This document shows positions 46,561 to 58,026 of a stretch of 64,000 nt of DNA, one piece after another. Both the position numbers and the translations under genes were made by a program. Below the pieces are notes generated by a model. That model had not been told where the DNA came from, did not search any database, and was given only the letters and a program-made list of their open reading frames with translations. The stretch is from Alternaria dauci (taxonomy: Eukaryota; Ascomycota; Dothideomycetes; Pleosporales; Pleosporaceae). Numbering within the stretch: the first letter of the stretch is position 1; each line of letters opens with the position of its first letter. The stretch covers positions 1-64,000 of the forward strand of contig NC_091280.1 of NCBI RefSeq assembly GCF_042100115.1, written 5' to 3'.

Positions 46561-48161
46561 TATATTTAAATGAAGTGTGTTGCAATCACTATTTTTGCTC
46601 TTATTAGGTAAATCTAGAACCAGCCCTGATCGAACAATTGCTAACGCAGCTCAGCTCCGCTATGGCTTGGTCCTGTCGATGCGAGTCACCCAACACCCGA
46701 ATTAAGACTGGGGGACTAAGACTTTACGAGGAACGAGGCGGGACCTTGCCATCCGATGGAAAACTTTGTGTCGGACTTTCCAATGAAAACAAATACGACC
46801 ACGTAGACTGTTCCAATTCTCTCGGGACTTGGTTTTATGCTATCTGCACCCCACAATCTCTCACCAGATTTCTCTCTACGGTAATATCAAACCTCCTGAA
46901 GCTCGATATTAGAGAGTCACAAAGCCTATTTTTCCGTACCCTCATCCGGTATAATTACTTCAAGTCCAAGTTCCTTCAACCTACCGCTCTGTCCATTGTA
47001 ATAACATATGTCTTTTCTCAAGGTATTTAGTACACAGGGCGAAGTTATATTTCCTTACAATAGTCCAACGTACGGCCGCATTGAGATCTTGCTCAACACT
47101 TATGGCCGAAGCGAGAGAAACGAGCTTGTCAGGATATGGCGAGGCCATGAATAAAGCGAATTGAATCTTGTTGATTTCGTAGTATGTATTGCGTTTGTTA
47201 TTGGCGTTACATCGTTGACCATAGTCTAGTTCACTCAGGATCACTCTGATCACTGTCGTTCTCATGTCGACAGATAGCTGGCCTACCATGCTTGCGACTG
47301 GTAAACCTTCTCCATGGTGCATCCGCAAATCAGGATACTGCGGTATCGTCTTCTCCTTGTTTTCTATCATTGGCGGCGCAGACCAAACGGTGCATGTACC
47401 CCGGCTGTCGGCTCACCGCAACGGACTCAGCGATATCCATAAGCTCCTTGGTCAGGGAAGTAGGTGGAAAACGACAAGACGCCGTGCACCTAGCTACTTC
47501 CAAAGTGCGACTTATGCGATCATCATGTTTTCTATTGAGCATGTTTCTCTATACTCGCCAATCACGGGACGGGATGCGTGGGAATGTTTTGAAGGCGTGG
47601 TATAGGTGTTTATGGTTTTTCATAGCCGCTTGGTTCCTCCGGATCTGCAGCTGGACTCCGTTTCATGAAAATCTAGAGGGCTCTGAAAGTGCTGCAGAAT
47701 TCGATGCACCTCTAATGATGACTTTGTTGATGATGATGCGAGAGCGAAGATGCAGACAATGTTGAGATGTGGATGGTCGGCGCGGGCAGCGACGGAAAGT
47801 GGCAAGCGATTTGCGTCACTAGTCTTCTTTCGTCCAAGTGCGACCCCACCAAACCTCAGCAATTGCCCCTCATCGTTTGTCCATCGTGTTGTTGCGTCAC
47901 GCATCACATGAGCTCGCGTTCAGCTCGTGCCGTATCTGATACATGTTACTATTGATGATTGGATGCTGCCTGTGCCGTCAGGCATCTAACACGTCTTCCC
48001 CGCTCCAAGAAGTCGGCTCAGCGCGTCGCTGCCTAGCCTACCCCTTTTCGGATCAACACGCCACCAACCTCGCCGCTTCTCAACCATCATGACACAGGCT
48101 GCTACTGCATACCCAGGTAGCATGCGCAAGGCGTTCTACCGATGACGCCGATATATAACGT
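46561..48161 (-). pseudogene. Possible degenerate minus-strand gene
   Basis: Three minus-strand stretches read like protein: 47907-47620, 47542-47330 (PPTSLTKELMDIAESVAV) and 47370-46981 (MRTTVIRVILSELDYG, KIQFALFMASPYPDKLVSLA). They are in different frames and I could not join them with good introns. It may be a decayed gene at the edge of the AT-rich block, or chance. The family is not recognised. The rest of the interval holds nothing I can support. Confidence 0.3.
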
Positions 48162-51100
48162 ATGACTGTTTCGTATTTCCTGTTCACTTACTCAATTCAT
48201 TCAACGAATCAACTGTGTCGCATCGCAAGAAATATGCTCCCTACAACTCCACAAGTTTCCCTCCCAGTTATGGAAGCGCAAGACCCGGCGGCGAAATGGA
48301 TTGAGCTTTCTGCAGTCCCAGTCAGCCATGACGACTGGATTGCACATGTCGCTGCCCATCCAAAGGCGCCGATGTGCGACCTCGTCGAGCCATACAAGGC
48401 ATACGATTCTAAGCTACGCGAGATCTTTGCCCAGCAACTCGATCATCCTGCTATCGAGACGCCCAATGTCGTTCCGGTATTTGCAGGCCGAGAACAAGAA
48501 CTCAAGATACGCGCTCGTAACCTGGACAATGAGTCAGAGGCTGAACATGAACGCTATCTCATGCCTCTCGGCAAGGCAGATCGCAAGCCGTCCGGCTCTC
48601 CAGCAGTCGTGCGGTCACTTGACGAGTTCAGAACCAACTTTCAGCTGTTTTCGGAATCATCCCTTGTGGACATGGACTGGTCCAATGTTGTGGTCGCGGG
48701 TAGCGCCGTCGTAACCTCGTTGCTACCTGTACCCGAAGAATACACTAGCTCAAAGCGCGCTCTGCGCGAATACTACCACCAGCAGCTAGCGCCAGCTTCT
48801 GACGTCGATCTCTTTCTCTACGATCTTACCGAAGAGCAGGCTGTCGAGAAGATCAAGCAGATTGAACAACGCATCAAGGACTCCATCTTGACTGAAACAA
48901 CTACCGTTCGGACGAAGAATGCCATCACCATCGCTTCTCAATATCCGACCAGACACGTTCAGATCGTCCTGCGTATCTACAGATCCATCTCCGAGATTCT
49001 TACGGGTTTTGACGTTGACTGCTCCTGTGCCGCATACGATGGCAAGCAAGTCTACGCTAGTCCCCGCGCGCTCGCTGCCTATATGACGCAGATCAACACC
49101 ATTGACCTGACGCGCCGCTCACCTTCGTATGAAAGCCGCCTGTCAAAGTATGCACGTCGGGGATTTGAGGTATACTGGCCGCTCCTGGATCGTTCGCGCA
49201 TCGACCCTACGCTGTTCGAACGCTCATTCGGCCGTACTCTCGGACTGGCAAGGCTACTAGTACTTGAGAAGTTGCCGAAAAGCACCGATCGTGACGCCTA
49301 TGTTGACCAGCGCCGTGCAGAACGTGGTAGACCAGCCATCGACCGGTGGGCTAGACAGAAGCTGAGGGGCGATATCAAGCAACAGCATGATGAAGACGTT
49401 GCCGAATGGGTCGAAACTGACGAGGTTAGCGACTACCACACCTTCACCATTCCCTATGGACCGAAGTTCCACGCTCGAAAGATCGAGAGGCTATTGTACG
49501 CGAAGGACTTGTTGCTCAATGCCGAGTGGAATCGACCCAAGGAGCGAGAGACCACTCTGCACCGACACCCTGCTTTCTTCGGTAACGCAGCCGATGTGAT
49601 TGAGGATTGCTGCGGCTATTGTCCTGAGCCTATCACAGGCGAAGACCAAGAGATCGCGGAAGACGAAGGCAAGATCTACGTGTCGGGCACATTGTCTTTC
49701 ATCAAGGACAACCCCGGACGGCAAGCAATTGGCTCTTTCCACCCACTCACCGACGATGACTGGACCGAGATGGCTTACGTTGGGAATACTGCACGACTAT
49801 GCCAGGCCATCGTTGAAGGAGATCTTGAACATGTGCAGGACTGGCTAAGCCAAGAGGATGCAGATCCCGACCGTAGAGACTATACAGGGCGTACCCCACT
49901 CCAACTCGCAGTCGCAACCTCAACTCGGCAGATCGTCCAAGCTCTCATTGATGCAGGAGCTCGCATTGTCGCTCGCCTCTTTGACGGCAAGACCGCCCTT
50001 CACCTTGCTGCTATGCGCGGTGAAGTCGAGATGGTCAGAGCCCTGCTTGTCAAGAGTGACGCTAACGAAGAGCTGGAGATGGAGAAACAAGCCCTCAAGA
50101 AGAGCAACCAGTCTCAGCCGGCAGTTGCCAGTCGTACAAGTACCGACGACACCGACAAGCAGATGAGCCATGACGACAGTGAAGATGAAGACATCGACAT
50201 GCTTGACGAAGATGGCGAGTCTGACAATGCCGATGCAACGACCGAGGGCTCCGTCATCAACATAGATCACAAGAAGTCGCAAGATCACGACAACCTCCCA
50301 GACGATGCCAAGGATGACGAACCTGATGTATACGACGTCAATGTACTCGCCTGGGATGCACCAGTATCCGCGCTTCATCTGGCTATTGCGAATGGCCACA
50401 CAGAAGTTGTCAAAACTCTCGTGCAGGAGTTTGGGGCGGATGTACTGCTGCCAATCAAGCTAGTGTATAATAACAACAAGGCTCCGCGCGCGGCAATCCT
50501 ACCGTTGGTCCTCGCATTGCAGCTTTCGCCCGGTAAAGCCGAGGAGATGACCCAATTGCTCATCAGTCTCGGTGCTTCACCAGCGCAGGGCGACCTCGAC
50601 CACGTTACGGCATTGCACTACTTTGCCGCGCATGGCGTTGATCTGCTCAAAACTATGATATTAGCGAACCAGCCTGCCTCACAACAGGCTGTGAACCACC
50701 TCATGTTAAGCCCCCACAAGTATAGTCCATCTGCGAGCAGCGCTCTCAAAATAGCCATTGAACATGGTGATGCAGCCAGTGTCGATGCACTTCTGGAGCT
50801 CGGAGCGGAGCCTGCGATTGATTTCGCTAGCTACATTGTTTCTGCGGAGAGAAAGTGGGGTCGTATGGGCGACAGCACCGAACACAACCAAAATCAATTC
50901 AGACAGAACGTCGAGCAGCCTGTATTTGCTGCCGTCCGTTCCGAGGTACCATCGATTGTACTCAAGCTTTTAGATGCCGGAGCAGACATAAACAGCCTCA
51001 CCCCAAAAGCTTGGAGCGTGTTGAGTAACAACAACAACTACCAGGACAACAATACAGGCACCCTCTTGGATATCGTTCGTACCACGATGAGGAAGCTGCG

Positions 51101-53714
51101 CACGTTCATCGAGCTAGGGAAAGTCGATGGTGAGGACGGATGGCTGTACTCTAGTGGCTGGTTTGACCGTATCCATTATCATTCCGGATCTCAAAATCGC
51201 TTTGAACAAATTCCTCTAAAGGAAGACGCTGAATATCTCCAAGAGTTGCAACCGGGTACATACGCTCACTGGATGGTCAAAGCACAATTCGAAACCGCCA
51301 AGAAGACTTATGAGACAGATCTCAAAGCTCACGAGGAGTGGAAAAAGGCCCAGCAAAAACCCAACGGCACAAATGAGAAGAAAGCGGCTGTTCAATCGGT
51401 ACTGGACGATTTTGGGGCGTTAGAGACCGAGCTGTTGAAACGCAACGCGAAGACCTTCAAAGAACTCCATCCGGATATCGAACTTGATGTACCTCGACCA
51501 AGCCAGTATGACCATTGGGGTAATCAGAACCAAGACCCACCGAAACCATGGAGTCCATCACTGACCTTTCGGCTTCCGGATCTGACTGACGAACGACGAG
51601 CCGCTTATCTCAGGCTGTTCCAGGCTTGCTGGAGTGACGATCTCCCTACGATCAAAGAACTGACCCTAACGATTTGGGGCGAGAATCAGAGTCCTTTGAA
51701 AATCGCCGTCCAAGACTCGCAGAACTTCTCGCCGTTCTCTATTGCGATTATACGGAAGCACTGTGGAGTTGCTCGAGCCATTTTAGAGATTGCGTATGCT
51801 CAATACGCGCCCGAAGAGAAGCCAGTGGTCAAGCACAGTCTACATCCAAGAGACGAAGACGAGGACAGTTGTGATGACGGCGACGACCATTACCAGATAT
51901 ATGCTGAGATAGTGGACGATCGCTTCACTATCGAAAACATTGGAGAGGTGCAGAACCAGGTCAAAAGCAATGTGCCACCACTCCAACTGTTGTCATGGGA
52001 TTGCCGAGTTTTCAAATTTCTCAGTCACGATGATGCATCGACATCCACATGGCTTCCGCCTCCAGAGTTCTCGAGCAACAGACAGTATATGGGCACATCT
52101 CCGGTAACTGGCCTTGCTCAGCAGGAGATTCCTTCAGTCAAGCGACCGAGAAACCTCTTTCAATTCGCAATCTACCTAGACAATGCCGATTTGCTGCAAT
52201 TCTTGATTTCCAGGGCGGAGGAATACACCCAACACAGCGCCGAAGCTGATGAGGAAAACGCTGCCAAGTTCTTCCGTTTCAATGAAGCTGACTTCCTCTA
52301 CGCCATCCGCCTTGGCCGTACTCGCGCATTAGATATGATTATCAAGAGCACTGGAGCTGGAATTCCCTTGGACGATCTGGTCAAAAAGAGCGGCATTGAG
52401 ATCTCTGTGAAACCAAAGTACTATCAAGGGTTATCCGTCCACGGAAAGAAGCGAGCGGATTGGGCTAATCAAGGGAGAGAAGTCCGGCCCAAAGCAGCTG
52501 GGGCGCAGCATCCGCCCTTGCTGTATGCCGCTTCGTATGGAAGCCTGGAGAGTGTCGAGTGGTTCGTGAGCGACACAGCTTTGCGCTGTTACACAGAATT
52601 CGCAGACAGGCATCGAGACGATGTTCGCATTCAAAACTTGGCCAAGACTGAACACGGCTTGCAGTCGTCCATCACCAAGTGGCTCGACCTGCGCTCACAC
52701 CTGCTGCTTCACTCGGTGGTCCTTGGCAACACGAATGCAGACTCTCTGGCTCTCCTCCGCCATCTATGTAACACCCATCCCAAGGCACTCGAGCACCGTT
52801 CTGCGAGCGGTATGACGCCTTTGCAGCTTGCATTCGCTCTACATCGTGTTGAGATGGTCAAGGTCCTTCTGGAAGTTGGAGCTGACCAGACCGCACGCGA
52901 CAATACCAGAGCAAACATCGTTCACTCCCTCCTCAACAACGTCAACCGGCAAAACAAAGGCCCAGAAAGTGCCAGGGAATTGCTTGGCCTTATCGATTCC
53001 CGCCTCTTATCCAGCTTGTTCACCGAGCGCACGACAGACATGCCCGGCGCAGCTACGCCTCTTGCGCGCTGGATACACGTCGTTTCCATCGGCAACGTGA
53101 CTGTGCCGTACAATGGACAAATCCTCAGCGTCATACTCGAGTTCAGCAAGGGCGAGGACCTGAGCGTCGTCAACGGCGAAGGCGATACGCCCATGCACAC
53201 CATCGTGCGCCGCGGTAACGACGCGCTCCTCCGAATCATGCTCGAATCCCGTCCTGACCTTCTTTTCCGCGAAAATGCTTCAGGACGCACGCCCTTCGAG
53301 ATGGCGGAGGATGCATACTTGGCCAAGGATGTGTTCAGCAACCCTCCGTCTCTGTTGGCTTCTGGCCGTTCTCGTCACGGACGACGGATTGTCAGCGTGC
53401 TCAGACAGGATCCGAGGGTCTTTACAGGAGAGTCTGACGACTTGCGCTCTGCCGAGGAAAAGGTGTTATCGGTCTGCAGGGAGTTTGCGGAGAAGAATCA
53501 AGGACATAAGAGGAAGCTGGTTAGTCTGGTCGAAGCAAATGAAGTCGCGAAGAGATTGGCGCTACGACAAAGCAGTGTTTCTGAAGTGGATGAAGACGCT
53601 GTGCTGGGCGAAGAATCTACCGCAGGCGACGAGGTTGATGCATGGTTCCAACAGGCGATTACTGCGGATCATCCGCCCGTGTCATTTCATGTACCTGGGC
53701 GGTTATCGGAATGA
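48162..53714 (+). CDS. NTase-like and ankyrin-repeat protein
   Basis: A single 1,850-aa frame; ATG at 48162, with a second candidate at 48234 (MLPTTPQVSLP). Residues about 175-300 look like a nucleotidyltransferase fold: VVVAGSAVV, then SDVDLFLYDL near 213 (D-x-D), then FDVDCSCAAYDG near 285, which could supply the third acidic residue. From about residue 540, ankyrin repeats appear in several clusters (TPLQLAVATSTRQIVQALIDAGA, TALHLAAMRGEVEMVRALL, SALHLAIANGHTEVVKTL, GMTPLQLAFALHRVEMVKVLL), separated by acidic low-complexity sequence near 680-730. No intron, signal peptide or membrane segment is seen. It is probably an intracellular protein that binds partners through ankyrin repeats. NTase activity is inferred from motif spacing only. 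Confidence 0.82.
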   Translation: MTVSYFLFTYSIHSTNQLCRIARNMLPTTPQVSLPVMEAQDPAAKWIELSAVPVSHDDWIAHVAAHPKAPMCDLVEPYKAYDSKLREIFAQQLDHPAIETPNVVPVFAGREQELKIRARNLDNESEAEHERYLMPLGKADRKPSGSPAVVRSLDEFRTNFQLFSESSLVDMDWSNVVVAGSAVVTSLLPVPEEYTSSKRALREYYHQQLAPASDVDLFLYDLTEEQAVEKIKQIEQRIKDSILTETTTVRTKNAITIASQYPTRHVQIVLRIYRSISEILTGFDVDCSCAAYDGKQVYASPRALAAYMTQINTIDLTRRSPSYESRLSKYARRGFEVYWPLLDRSRIDPTLFERSFGRTLGLARLLVLEKLPKSTDRDAYVDQRRAERGRPAIDRWARQKLRGDIKQQHDEDVAEWVETDEVSDYHTFTIPYGPKFHARKIERLLYAKDLLLNAEWNRPKERETTLHRHPAFFGNAADVIEDCCGYCPEPITGEDQEIAEDEGKIYVSGTLSFIKDNPGRQAIGSFHPLTDDDWTEMAYVGNTARLCQAIVEGDLEHVQDWLSQEDADPDRRDYTGRTPLQLAVATSTRQIVQALIDAGARIVARLFDGKTALHLAAMRGEVEMVRALLVKSDANEELEMEKQALKKSNQSQPAVASRTSTDDTDKQMSHDDSEDEDIDMLDEDGESDNADATTEGSVINIDHKKSQDHDNLPDDAKDDEPDVYDVNVLAWDAPVSALHLAIANGHTEVVKTLVQEFGADVLLPIKLVYNNNKAPRAAILPLVLALQLSPGKAEEMTQLLISLGASPAQGDLDHVTALHYFAAHGVDLLKTMILANQPASQQAVNHLMLSPHKYSPSASSALKIAIEHGDAASVDALLELGAEPAIDFASYIVSAERKWGRMGDSTEHNQNQFRQNVEQPVFAAVRSEVPSIVLKLLDAGADINSLTPKAWSVLSNNNNYQDNNTGTLLDIVRTTMRKLRTFIELGKVDGEDGWLYSSGWFDRIHYHSGSQNRFEQIPLKEDAEYLQELQPGTYAHWMVKAQFETAKKTYETDLKAHEEWKKAQQKPNGTNEKKAAVQSVLDDFGALETELLKRNAKTFKELHPDIELDVPRPSQYDHWGNQNQDPPKPWSPSLTFRLPDLTDERRAAYLRLFQACWSDDLPTIKELTLTIWGENQSPLKIAVQDSQNFSPFSIAIIRKHCGVARAILEIAYAQYAPEEKPVVKHSLHPRDEDEDSCDDGDDHYQIYAEIVDDRFTIENIGEVQNQVKSNVPPLQLLSWDCRVFKFLSHDDASTSTWLPPPEFSSNRQYMGTSPVTGLAQQEIPSVKRPRNLFQFAIYLDNADLLQFLISRAEEYTQHSAEADEENAAKFFRFNEADFLYAIRLGRTRALDMIIKSTGAGIPLDDLVKKSGIEISVKPKYYQGLSVHGKKRADWANQGREVRPKAAGAQHPPLLYAASYGSLESVEWFVSDTALRCYTEFADRHRDDVRIQNLAKTEHGLQSSITKWLDLRSHLLLHSVVLGNTNADSLALLRHLCNTHPKALEHRSASGMTPLQLAFALHRVEMVKVLLEVGADQTARDNTRANIVHSLLNNVNRQNKGPESARELLGLIDSRLLSSLFTERTTDMPGAATPLARWIHVVSIGNVTVPYNGQILSVILEFSKGEDLSVVNGEGDTPMHTIVRRGNDALLRIMLESRPDLLFRENASGRTPFEMAEDAYLAKDVFSNPPSLLASGRSRHGRRIVSVLRQDPRVFTGESDDLRSAEEKVLSVCREFAEKNQGHKRKLVSLVEANEVAKRLALRQSSVSEVDEDAVLGEESTAGDEVDAWFQQAITADHPPVSFHVPGRLSE

Positions 53715-54211
53715 AGCGCCGATGTTGCTAGGCAGCAAGTCTTTTTCACAAGACTGCGGTAAGAACATTGTGCGCGAACCACGGTATCCGTAGCCTGAAT
53801 GCGAAACGTTTATAGAATCTAGGGTGGTTGAAGCATATATAGGTTAGCAGGTCGTAGAGAAACTGCTCGACATCCACTACTTATTTTCCACGCGCTAGTT
53901 TCCGAACCCCCCTTTCCGATTCGGAACATGTACCCCACACGCGATCGGCCAGCATCCGCCCGCCCCTCAATAATGACGCTCTTCGTGCCAACTCGAGCAA
54001 GTACCGAGAAGAATGAGGGGTCATGATACATGATATCCAATCCAAACCCAGCTCTATTACACCAAAACCTGACCATACGATCACATTCCCCTCTTCCCGT
54101 TCGAAACAGAACGCGCGTACACACACACACGCTGGTTCTCATCGCAACAAAAGCTTCTACTTCTTTCGTTCTCGTAAAAACACAAAGCACCATAGCATCA
54201 CCACACCAAAC
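53715..54211. other. Intergenic, promoter region of ADH gene
   Basis: Includes a CT/CA-rich stretch (54110-54180) typical of fungal core promoters just before the ADH start. No gene is supported here. Confidence 0.5.
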
Positions 54212-55555
54212 ATGTCCGGCCAAAAAATGAAAGCAGTGCACTACGAAGGCCCTTTCAAAGTCTCAGTCAAAGACGTCGAGCTCCCCAAGATCCAGCACCC
54301 AGACGATGTCATTGTCAAAGTCACCACGGCAGCGATATGCGGTTCGGACTTGCACATGTACCAAGGGCGGACGGCGGCAGAAGCCGGTCTCGTGTTTGGT
54401 CACGAGAACATGGGTACCATTATCGAAGTCGGGTCGGGTGTGACGCTGTTGGAAAAGGGCGATAGGATCGTGTTGCCGTTTGTGAGTATGAACGTGTTCC
54501 GGGACGCATGTGTGTGTGTAAGAAAGTGGAGAGGCTGATCCGATGGCGATGCGAAGAACGTCGCTGATGGTAGGTGTCGCAACTGCGAAGAAGGCAAAAC
54601 GGCTTTCTGCACTGGGTGAGTGGAGCGTTTCTGGAGCGGGCGTTTTATGAGGAAAGTCCTAATTTGTGGATAGGGTGAATCCGGGCTTCGCCGGCGGAGC
54701 GTACGGCTACGTAGCCATGGGCCCGTATCAGGGTGGCCAAGCGCAATACCTGCGCGTCCCGTTTGCCGACTTCAACGCATTGAAACTGCCCAAAGGCACT
54801 GAGCACGAAGCCGACTTTATCCTACTCGCGGACATTTTCCCAACAGGATGGCATGGACTCGTGCTCGCGGGATTCCAGTCCGGCGAAAGCGTCGCAGTGT
54901 TCGGCGCAGGTCCTGTCGGTCTCATGGCGGCGTACAGCGGGATCCTGCGAGGTGCCAGCAAGGTCTTTGTAGTCGATACAGTGCCTGAACGGCTGGCAGC
55001 TGCAGAGAAGATTGGATGCATTCCCATTGACTTCAAGAAGAGCGATCCTGTTGAACAGATCATCAAGCTCAACGACGGCATGGTAGACCGTGCGGTCGAC
55101 GCGGTCGGGTACCAGGCTGTTGACGCGTCAGGCAGCAAAGAGAAACCAAACATCGTCCTAGACCAGTTGATCATGGTGACGCGACCAACAGGTGGCTTGG
55201 GCATTCCAGGCTTGTATGTGCCAGCCGACCCAGGCGCGCCGGATGAACAGAGCAAGAAAGGCCAGATTCTGATCTCATTCGGCAAGCTTTTCGAAAAGGT
55301 ATGTTTGCCCGTGTCTTGTACTTGAATATCCACTGCTGATGACCTCAGGGCTTGCACCTTGGTACCGGGCAGTGCAATGTGAAGGCATACAATAGGTATC
55401 TGCGCGACATGATTGTATCGGGCAAGGCCAAGCCGAGTTTCGTTGTGTCGCACGAGATCAACATCGATGAGGCGCCGACAGCGTACGAGAAGTTTGACAA
55501 GAGGATCGAGGGGTATACGAAGGTGTTGATCCATCCGAATGGACCGTTGAACTAG
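54212..55555 (+). CDS. Zinc-type alcohol dehydrogenase, formaldehyde dehydrogenase-like
   Basis: Four exons, 386 aa: 54212-54481, 54557-54615, 54674-55298, 55349-55555. Introns of 75, 58 and 50 bp start GTGAGT, GTGAGT and GTATGT; the first ends in AAG. The order matches glutathione-independent formaldehyde dehydrogenases of the medium-chain family. Catalytic zinc ligands appear in CGSDLHMYQG and GHENMG. The structural zinc loop reads DGRCRNCEEGKTAFC, with Asp where the first Cys often stands. The Rossmann motif is GAGPVGLMAAY, with an acidic residue after the second strand (VVDTVPERL), favouring NAD over NADP. Expected role: cytosolic oxidation of formaldehyde or a short alcohol. Exact substrate unknown. 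Tail-to-tail with the cyclophilin gene. Confidence 0.9.
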
Positions 55556-55684
55556 TGGGATGTATAAGCATTTATTCTATGCCTTTTTTCCTGACCGAGA
55601 AACTCACATCCGCGCGTTTGGTGTCGCTTTGACGCGCTCTAATATGCGATCGAGCCTGCAGTTGACTAACGTTCCCACCACATG

Positions 55685-56232
55685 CTAGTACCGCTGCATG
55701 GCAAAAGCTCCGTCATCAACCAGATATGCCTTGACGATCTTGACCTCCTCGACAGGGCGATCTTCCTTGTCCGTCTTGACCAGCCCCAGCTTCTTCACAA
55801 CCTGCATCCCGCTCTTGACCCTTCCGAAGATGGTATGCTTGCCGTCCAGCCACGGAGTCGGCGCCAGCGTAATGAAGAACTGCGAGCCATTGGTATTGGG
55901 CCCGGAATTGGCCATGCTGAGAATGCCTGCGCCCGTGTGCTTGAGCTGAGGGGTGATTTCGTCCTCGAACTTCTCGCCGTATATGGATTCACCGCCCCGG
56001 CCAGTGCCCGTGGGGTCGCCTCCTTGAATCATGAAGTTTGGAATTATGCGGTGGAAGATGAGGCCGTTGAAGTAGTTGCGCTGCGCGAGCGTGGAGAAGT
56101 TTTTGCATGTTTTGGGCGCGTGCTCGTGGTACAGTTCGACGACAATGGTGCCCTGCTCTGGTTAGCAAGACGATCGCGAGCACGAGGAGGGACACATACG
56201 ATTGTGGTATCGAGTGCGACGTCGGTGGCCAT
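55685..56232 (-). CDS. cyp1: Peptidyl-prolyl isomerase, PPIL1-type cyclophilin
   Basis: Two exons: 56232-56200 ([11 protein letters not shown]) and 56152-55685, separated by a 47-bp intron (GTATGT...GCTAACCAGAGCAG). The product has 166 aa, the normal length for PPIL1. Cyclophilin active-site text is complete: [30 protein letters not shown], and [13 protein letters not shown] with the cyclosporin-binding Trp. The short N-terminus and [16 protein letters not shown] are characteristic of the PPIL1/CYP1 group, a spliceosome-associated isomerase in the nucleus. It diverges from the RQT4 gene, with 195 bp between the starts. Confidence 0.92.
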
Positions 56233-56427
56233 GGTGAGAGTGCGGGAAAGTGTATGAGGACTGTGATGGCAGCTCCGCGCCAGCTACAGATTCCATGTGA
56301 GCCTGAAGCACGGACCGTATCACCAGCCACACCTGCCTACGCCACCATGACTAGCGCTGAGTGATGAATCACATCACAGCCAACGAACCCTTCTGACGTT
56401 TGGCAACCACAACCCCGACAACAGGAT

Positions 56428-58026
56428 ATGGATCTTTCGACCTGGGCACTGCCACAGCTATCCAAGCTTCTGCCTCTTGACGACGAGTCGCTTAAGCAGA
56501 TTATATCTTACGCAGAATCGCTATCGCCCAAAGAGTCGGCCGATCATCTGCAAAACCTTCTGGGAGACAGCCCGCAAGCACTCGAGTTCATCACTTCGTT
56601 TAACAACCGGAGGAAACCAAAAGCTGCTGCTGCTTCTGCCCCAGCCCATTCATCAAATGACATCTCAGAGGTACCGCGGGCCAAGCCAAAGAAGAAGAAG
56701 CCTGGTTTGAACAAACTGCCGCCACCGCGGCAGCCTGAGAATTATGGAAACGTGTCTGGTGCCTATCTCAAGAAGGATGAGGAAGACTACATGGCTGGTA
56801 GCTCAAAATCGAAAGCTGCCAAATTTGGCCTGGAACAGCCTGATGGGTTGCAGTTACCAACCATCAACACCAATACGTCATCGGGAACGTCAACTCCCAA
56901 ATCTCGTGGTGTGTCACCTGCACCGCCAGCGTCGAAGAAACTTCCGGGCCAACTCATTTCCGACACGAAACCGAAAGCCAAGGCAAAGGTCAATGTCACG
57001 GGCGGAACGCCAATGCACGGCGCTTCCACCGCACTCAATGATCTAGAGTCCGCGATCAGGGCGCTCGAGATCCAGACGAACCCCACCCTAGCCTCACAAG
57101 ACAACACCAAGCGAAAATGCAATTGCATGGCTACCAGACATCCCTTGCTCGAAGCCGCACCAAACTGCCTCAACTGCGGCAAAATCATCTGCGTAAAAGA
57201 AGGCATCGGCCCCTGCACATTCTGCAACTCTGCCCTCTTCAGCGCCCAAGACATCCAATCCATGGTCCGCGTCCTCCGCGAAGAACGTGGAAAAGAGAAA
57301 ATGGCCGCCAACAACGCAACCCAAAAACGCGCCGACGTGTCCCTCGCGCCCCGCCCCTTTTCCACACCCAGATCCTCAAATACCCCGTTATCCTCCAACC
57401 CAGCCTCGGACGTTGAATCTGAAAACGAGAAATTGGTACGAGCGAAGCAGCACAGAGACAAACTTCTCGCGTTCCAGGCACAAAACGCAAAGAGAACACA
57501 GGTCCACGATGAAGCTGCGGATTTTGAAACGACGAGCGCGGGACTGAGTATGTGGGCTAGTCCGCAGGAACGCGCGATGCAGCTCAAGCGGCAGCAAAAG
57601 GCGCTAAGAGAACAGGAATGGAATGCGAGACCGGAGTATGAGAAGAGGAAGGTCGTGGCGAGTATCGATTTGAGTGGGAAGAAGTTGGTGAGGAGGATGG
57701 CGGCGGCGGAACGGCCGGTCACGCCGGAGAGTGAGGACGAGGGAGTTGAGGAGGTGCAGCTGCAGCAGCGGCCGAGAGAGGGGAATGGGTTGAGTAGTGG
57801 GGGTGGTGCGTTTAGTAGGAATCCGTTGCTGGGAAGCTTGATTAGGCCGACGTTTAAGGTTGAAGAGGGGAGAGAGGGTAAAGGGAAGGAGAGTGGGGGT
57901 GAGAGGAAGCAGACGTGGCGGAGGGTGCAGGACGATAATGATGATAATGAGCAGTGGATTCTGGATGGGGGTGTGTATGGTTCGAGAGCGGATAATGTCA
58001 GCTTGGAGATGGATGGGCTGAGGTAG
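56428..58026 (+). CDS. RQT4: RQT4/TRIP4-like C2HC5 zinc-finger protein
   Basis: 532 aa in one exon from the ATG at 56428 (GGATATGG). Residues about 228-275 hold the TRIP4-type zinc finger: KCNCMATRHPLLEAAPNC, then LNCGKIICVKEG and GPCTFC. The N-terminus is a small helical region (LSKLLPLDDESLKQIISYAESL) as in fungal RQT4, followed by low-complexity linkers. In yeast and human, this protein is a subunit of the ribosome quality-control trigger complex (ASC-1 complex), which splits collided ribosomes together with the Slh1/ASCC3 helicase. The C-terminal 150 residues are charged and probably disordered. Confidence 0.85.
   Translation: MDLSTWALPQLSKLLPLDDESLKQIISYAESLSPKESADHLQNLLGDSPQALEFITSFNNRRKPKAAAASAPAHSSNDISEVPRAKPKKKKPGLNKLPPPRQPENYGNVSGAYLKKDEEDYMAGSSKSKAAKFGLEQPDGLQLPTINTNTSSGTSTPKSRGVSPAPPASKKLPGQLISDTKPKAKAKVNVTGGTPMHGASTALNDLESAIRALEIQTNPTLASQDNTKRKCNCMATRHPLLEAAPNCLNCGKIICVKEGIGPCTFCNSALFSAQDIQSMVRVLREERGKEKMAANNATQKRADVSLAPRPFSTPRSSNTPLSSNPASDVESENEKLVRAKQHRDKLLAFQAQNAKRTQVHDEAADFETTSAGLSMWASPQERAMQLKRQQKALREQEWNARPEYEKRKVVASIDLSGKKLVRRMAAAERPVTPESEDEGVEEVQLQQRPREGNGLSSGGGAFSRNPLLGSLIRPTFKVEEGREGKGKESGGERKQTWRRVQDDNDDNEQWILDGGVYGSRADNVSLEMDGLR

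Noticed and set aside
46638..47030. Plus-strand 130-aa ORF at the edge of the AT-rich block
   Set aside because: Composition looks random, there are no recognisable motifs, and it conflicts with the slightly better minus-strand remnant.
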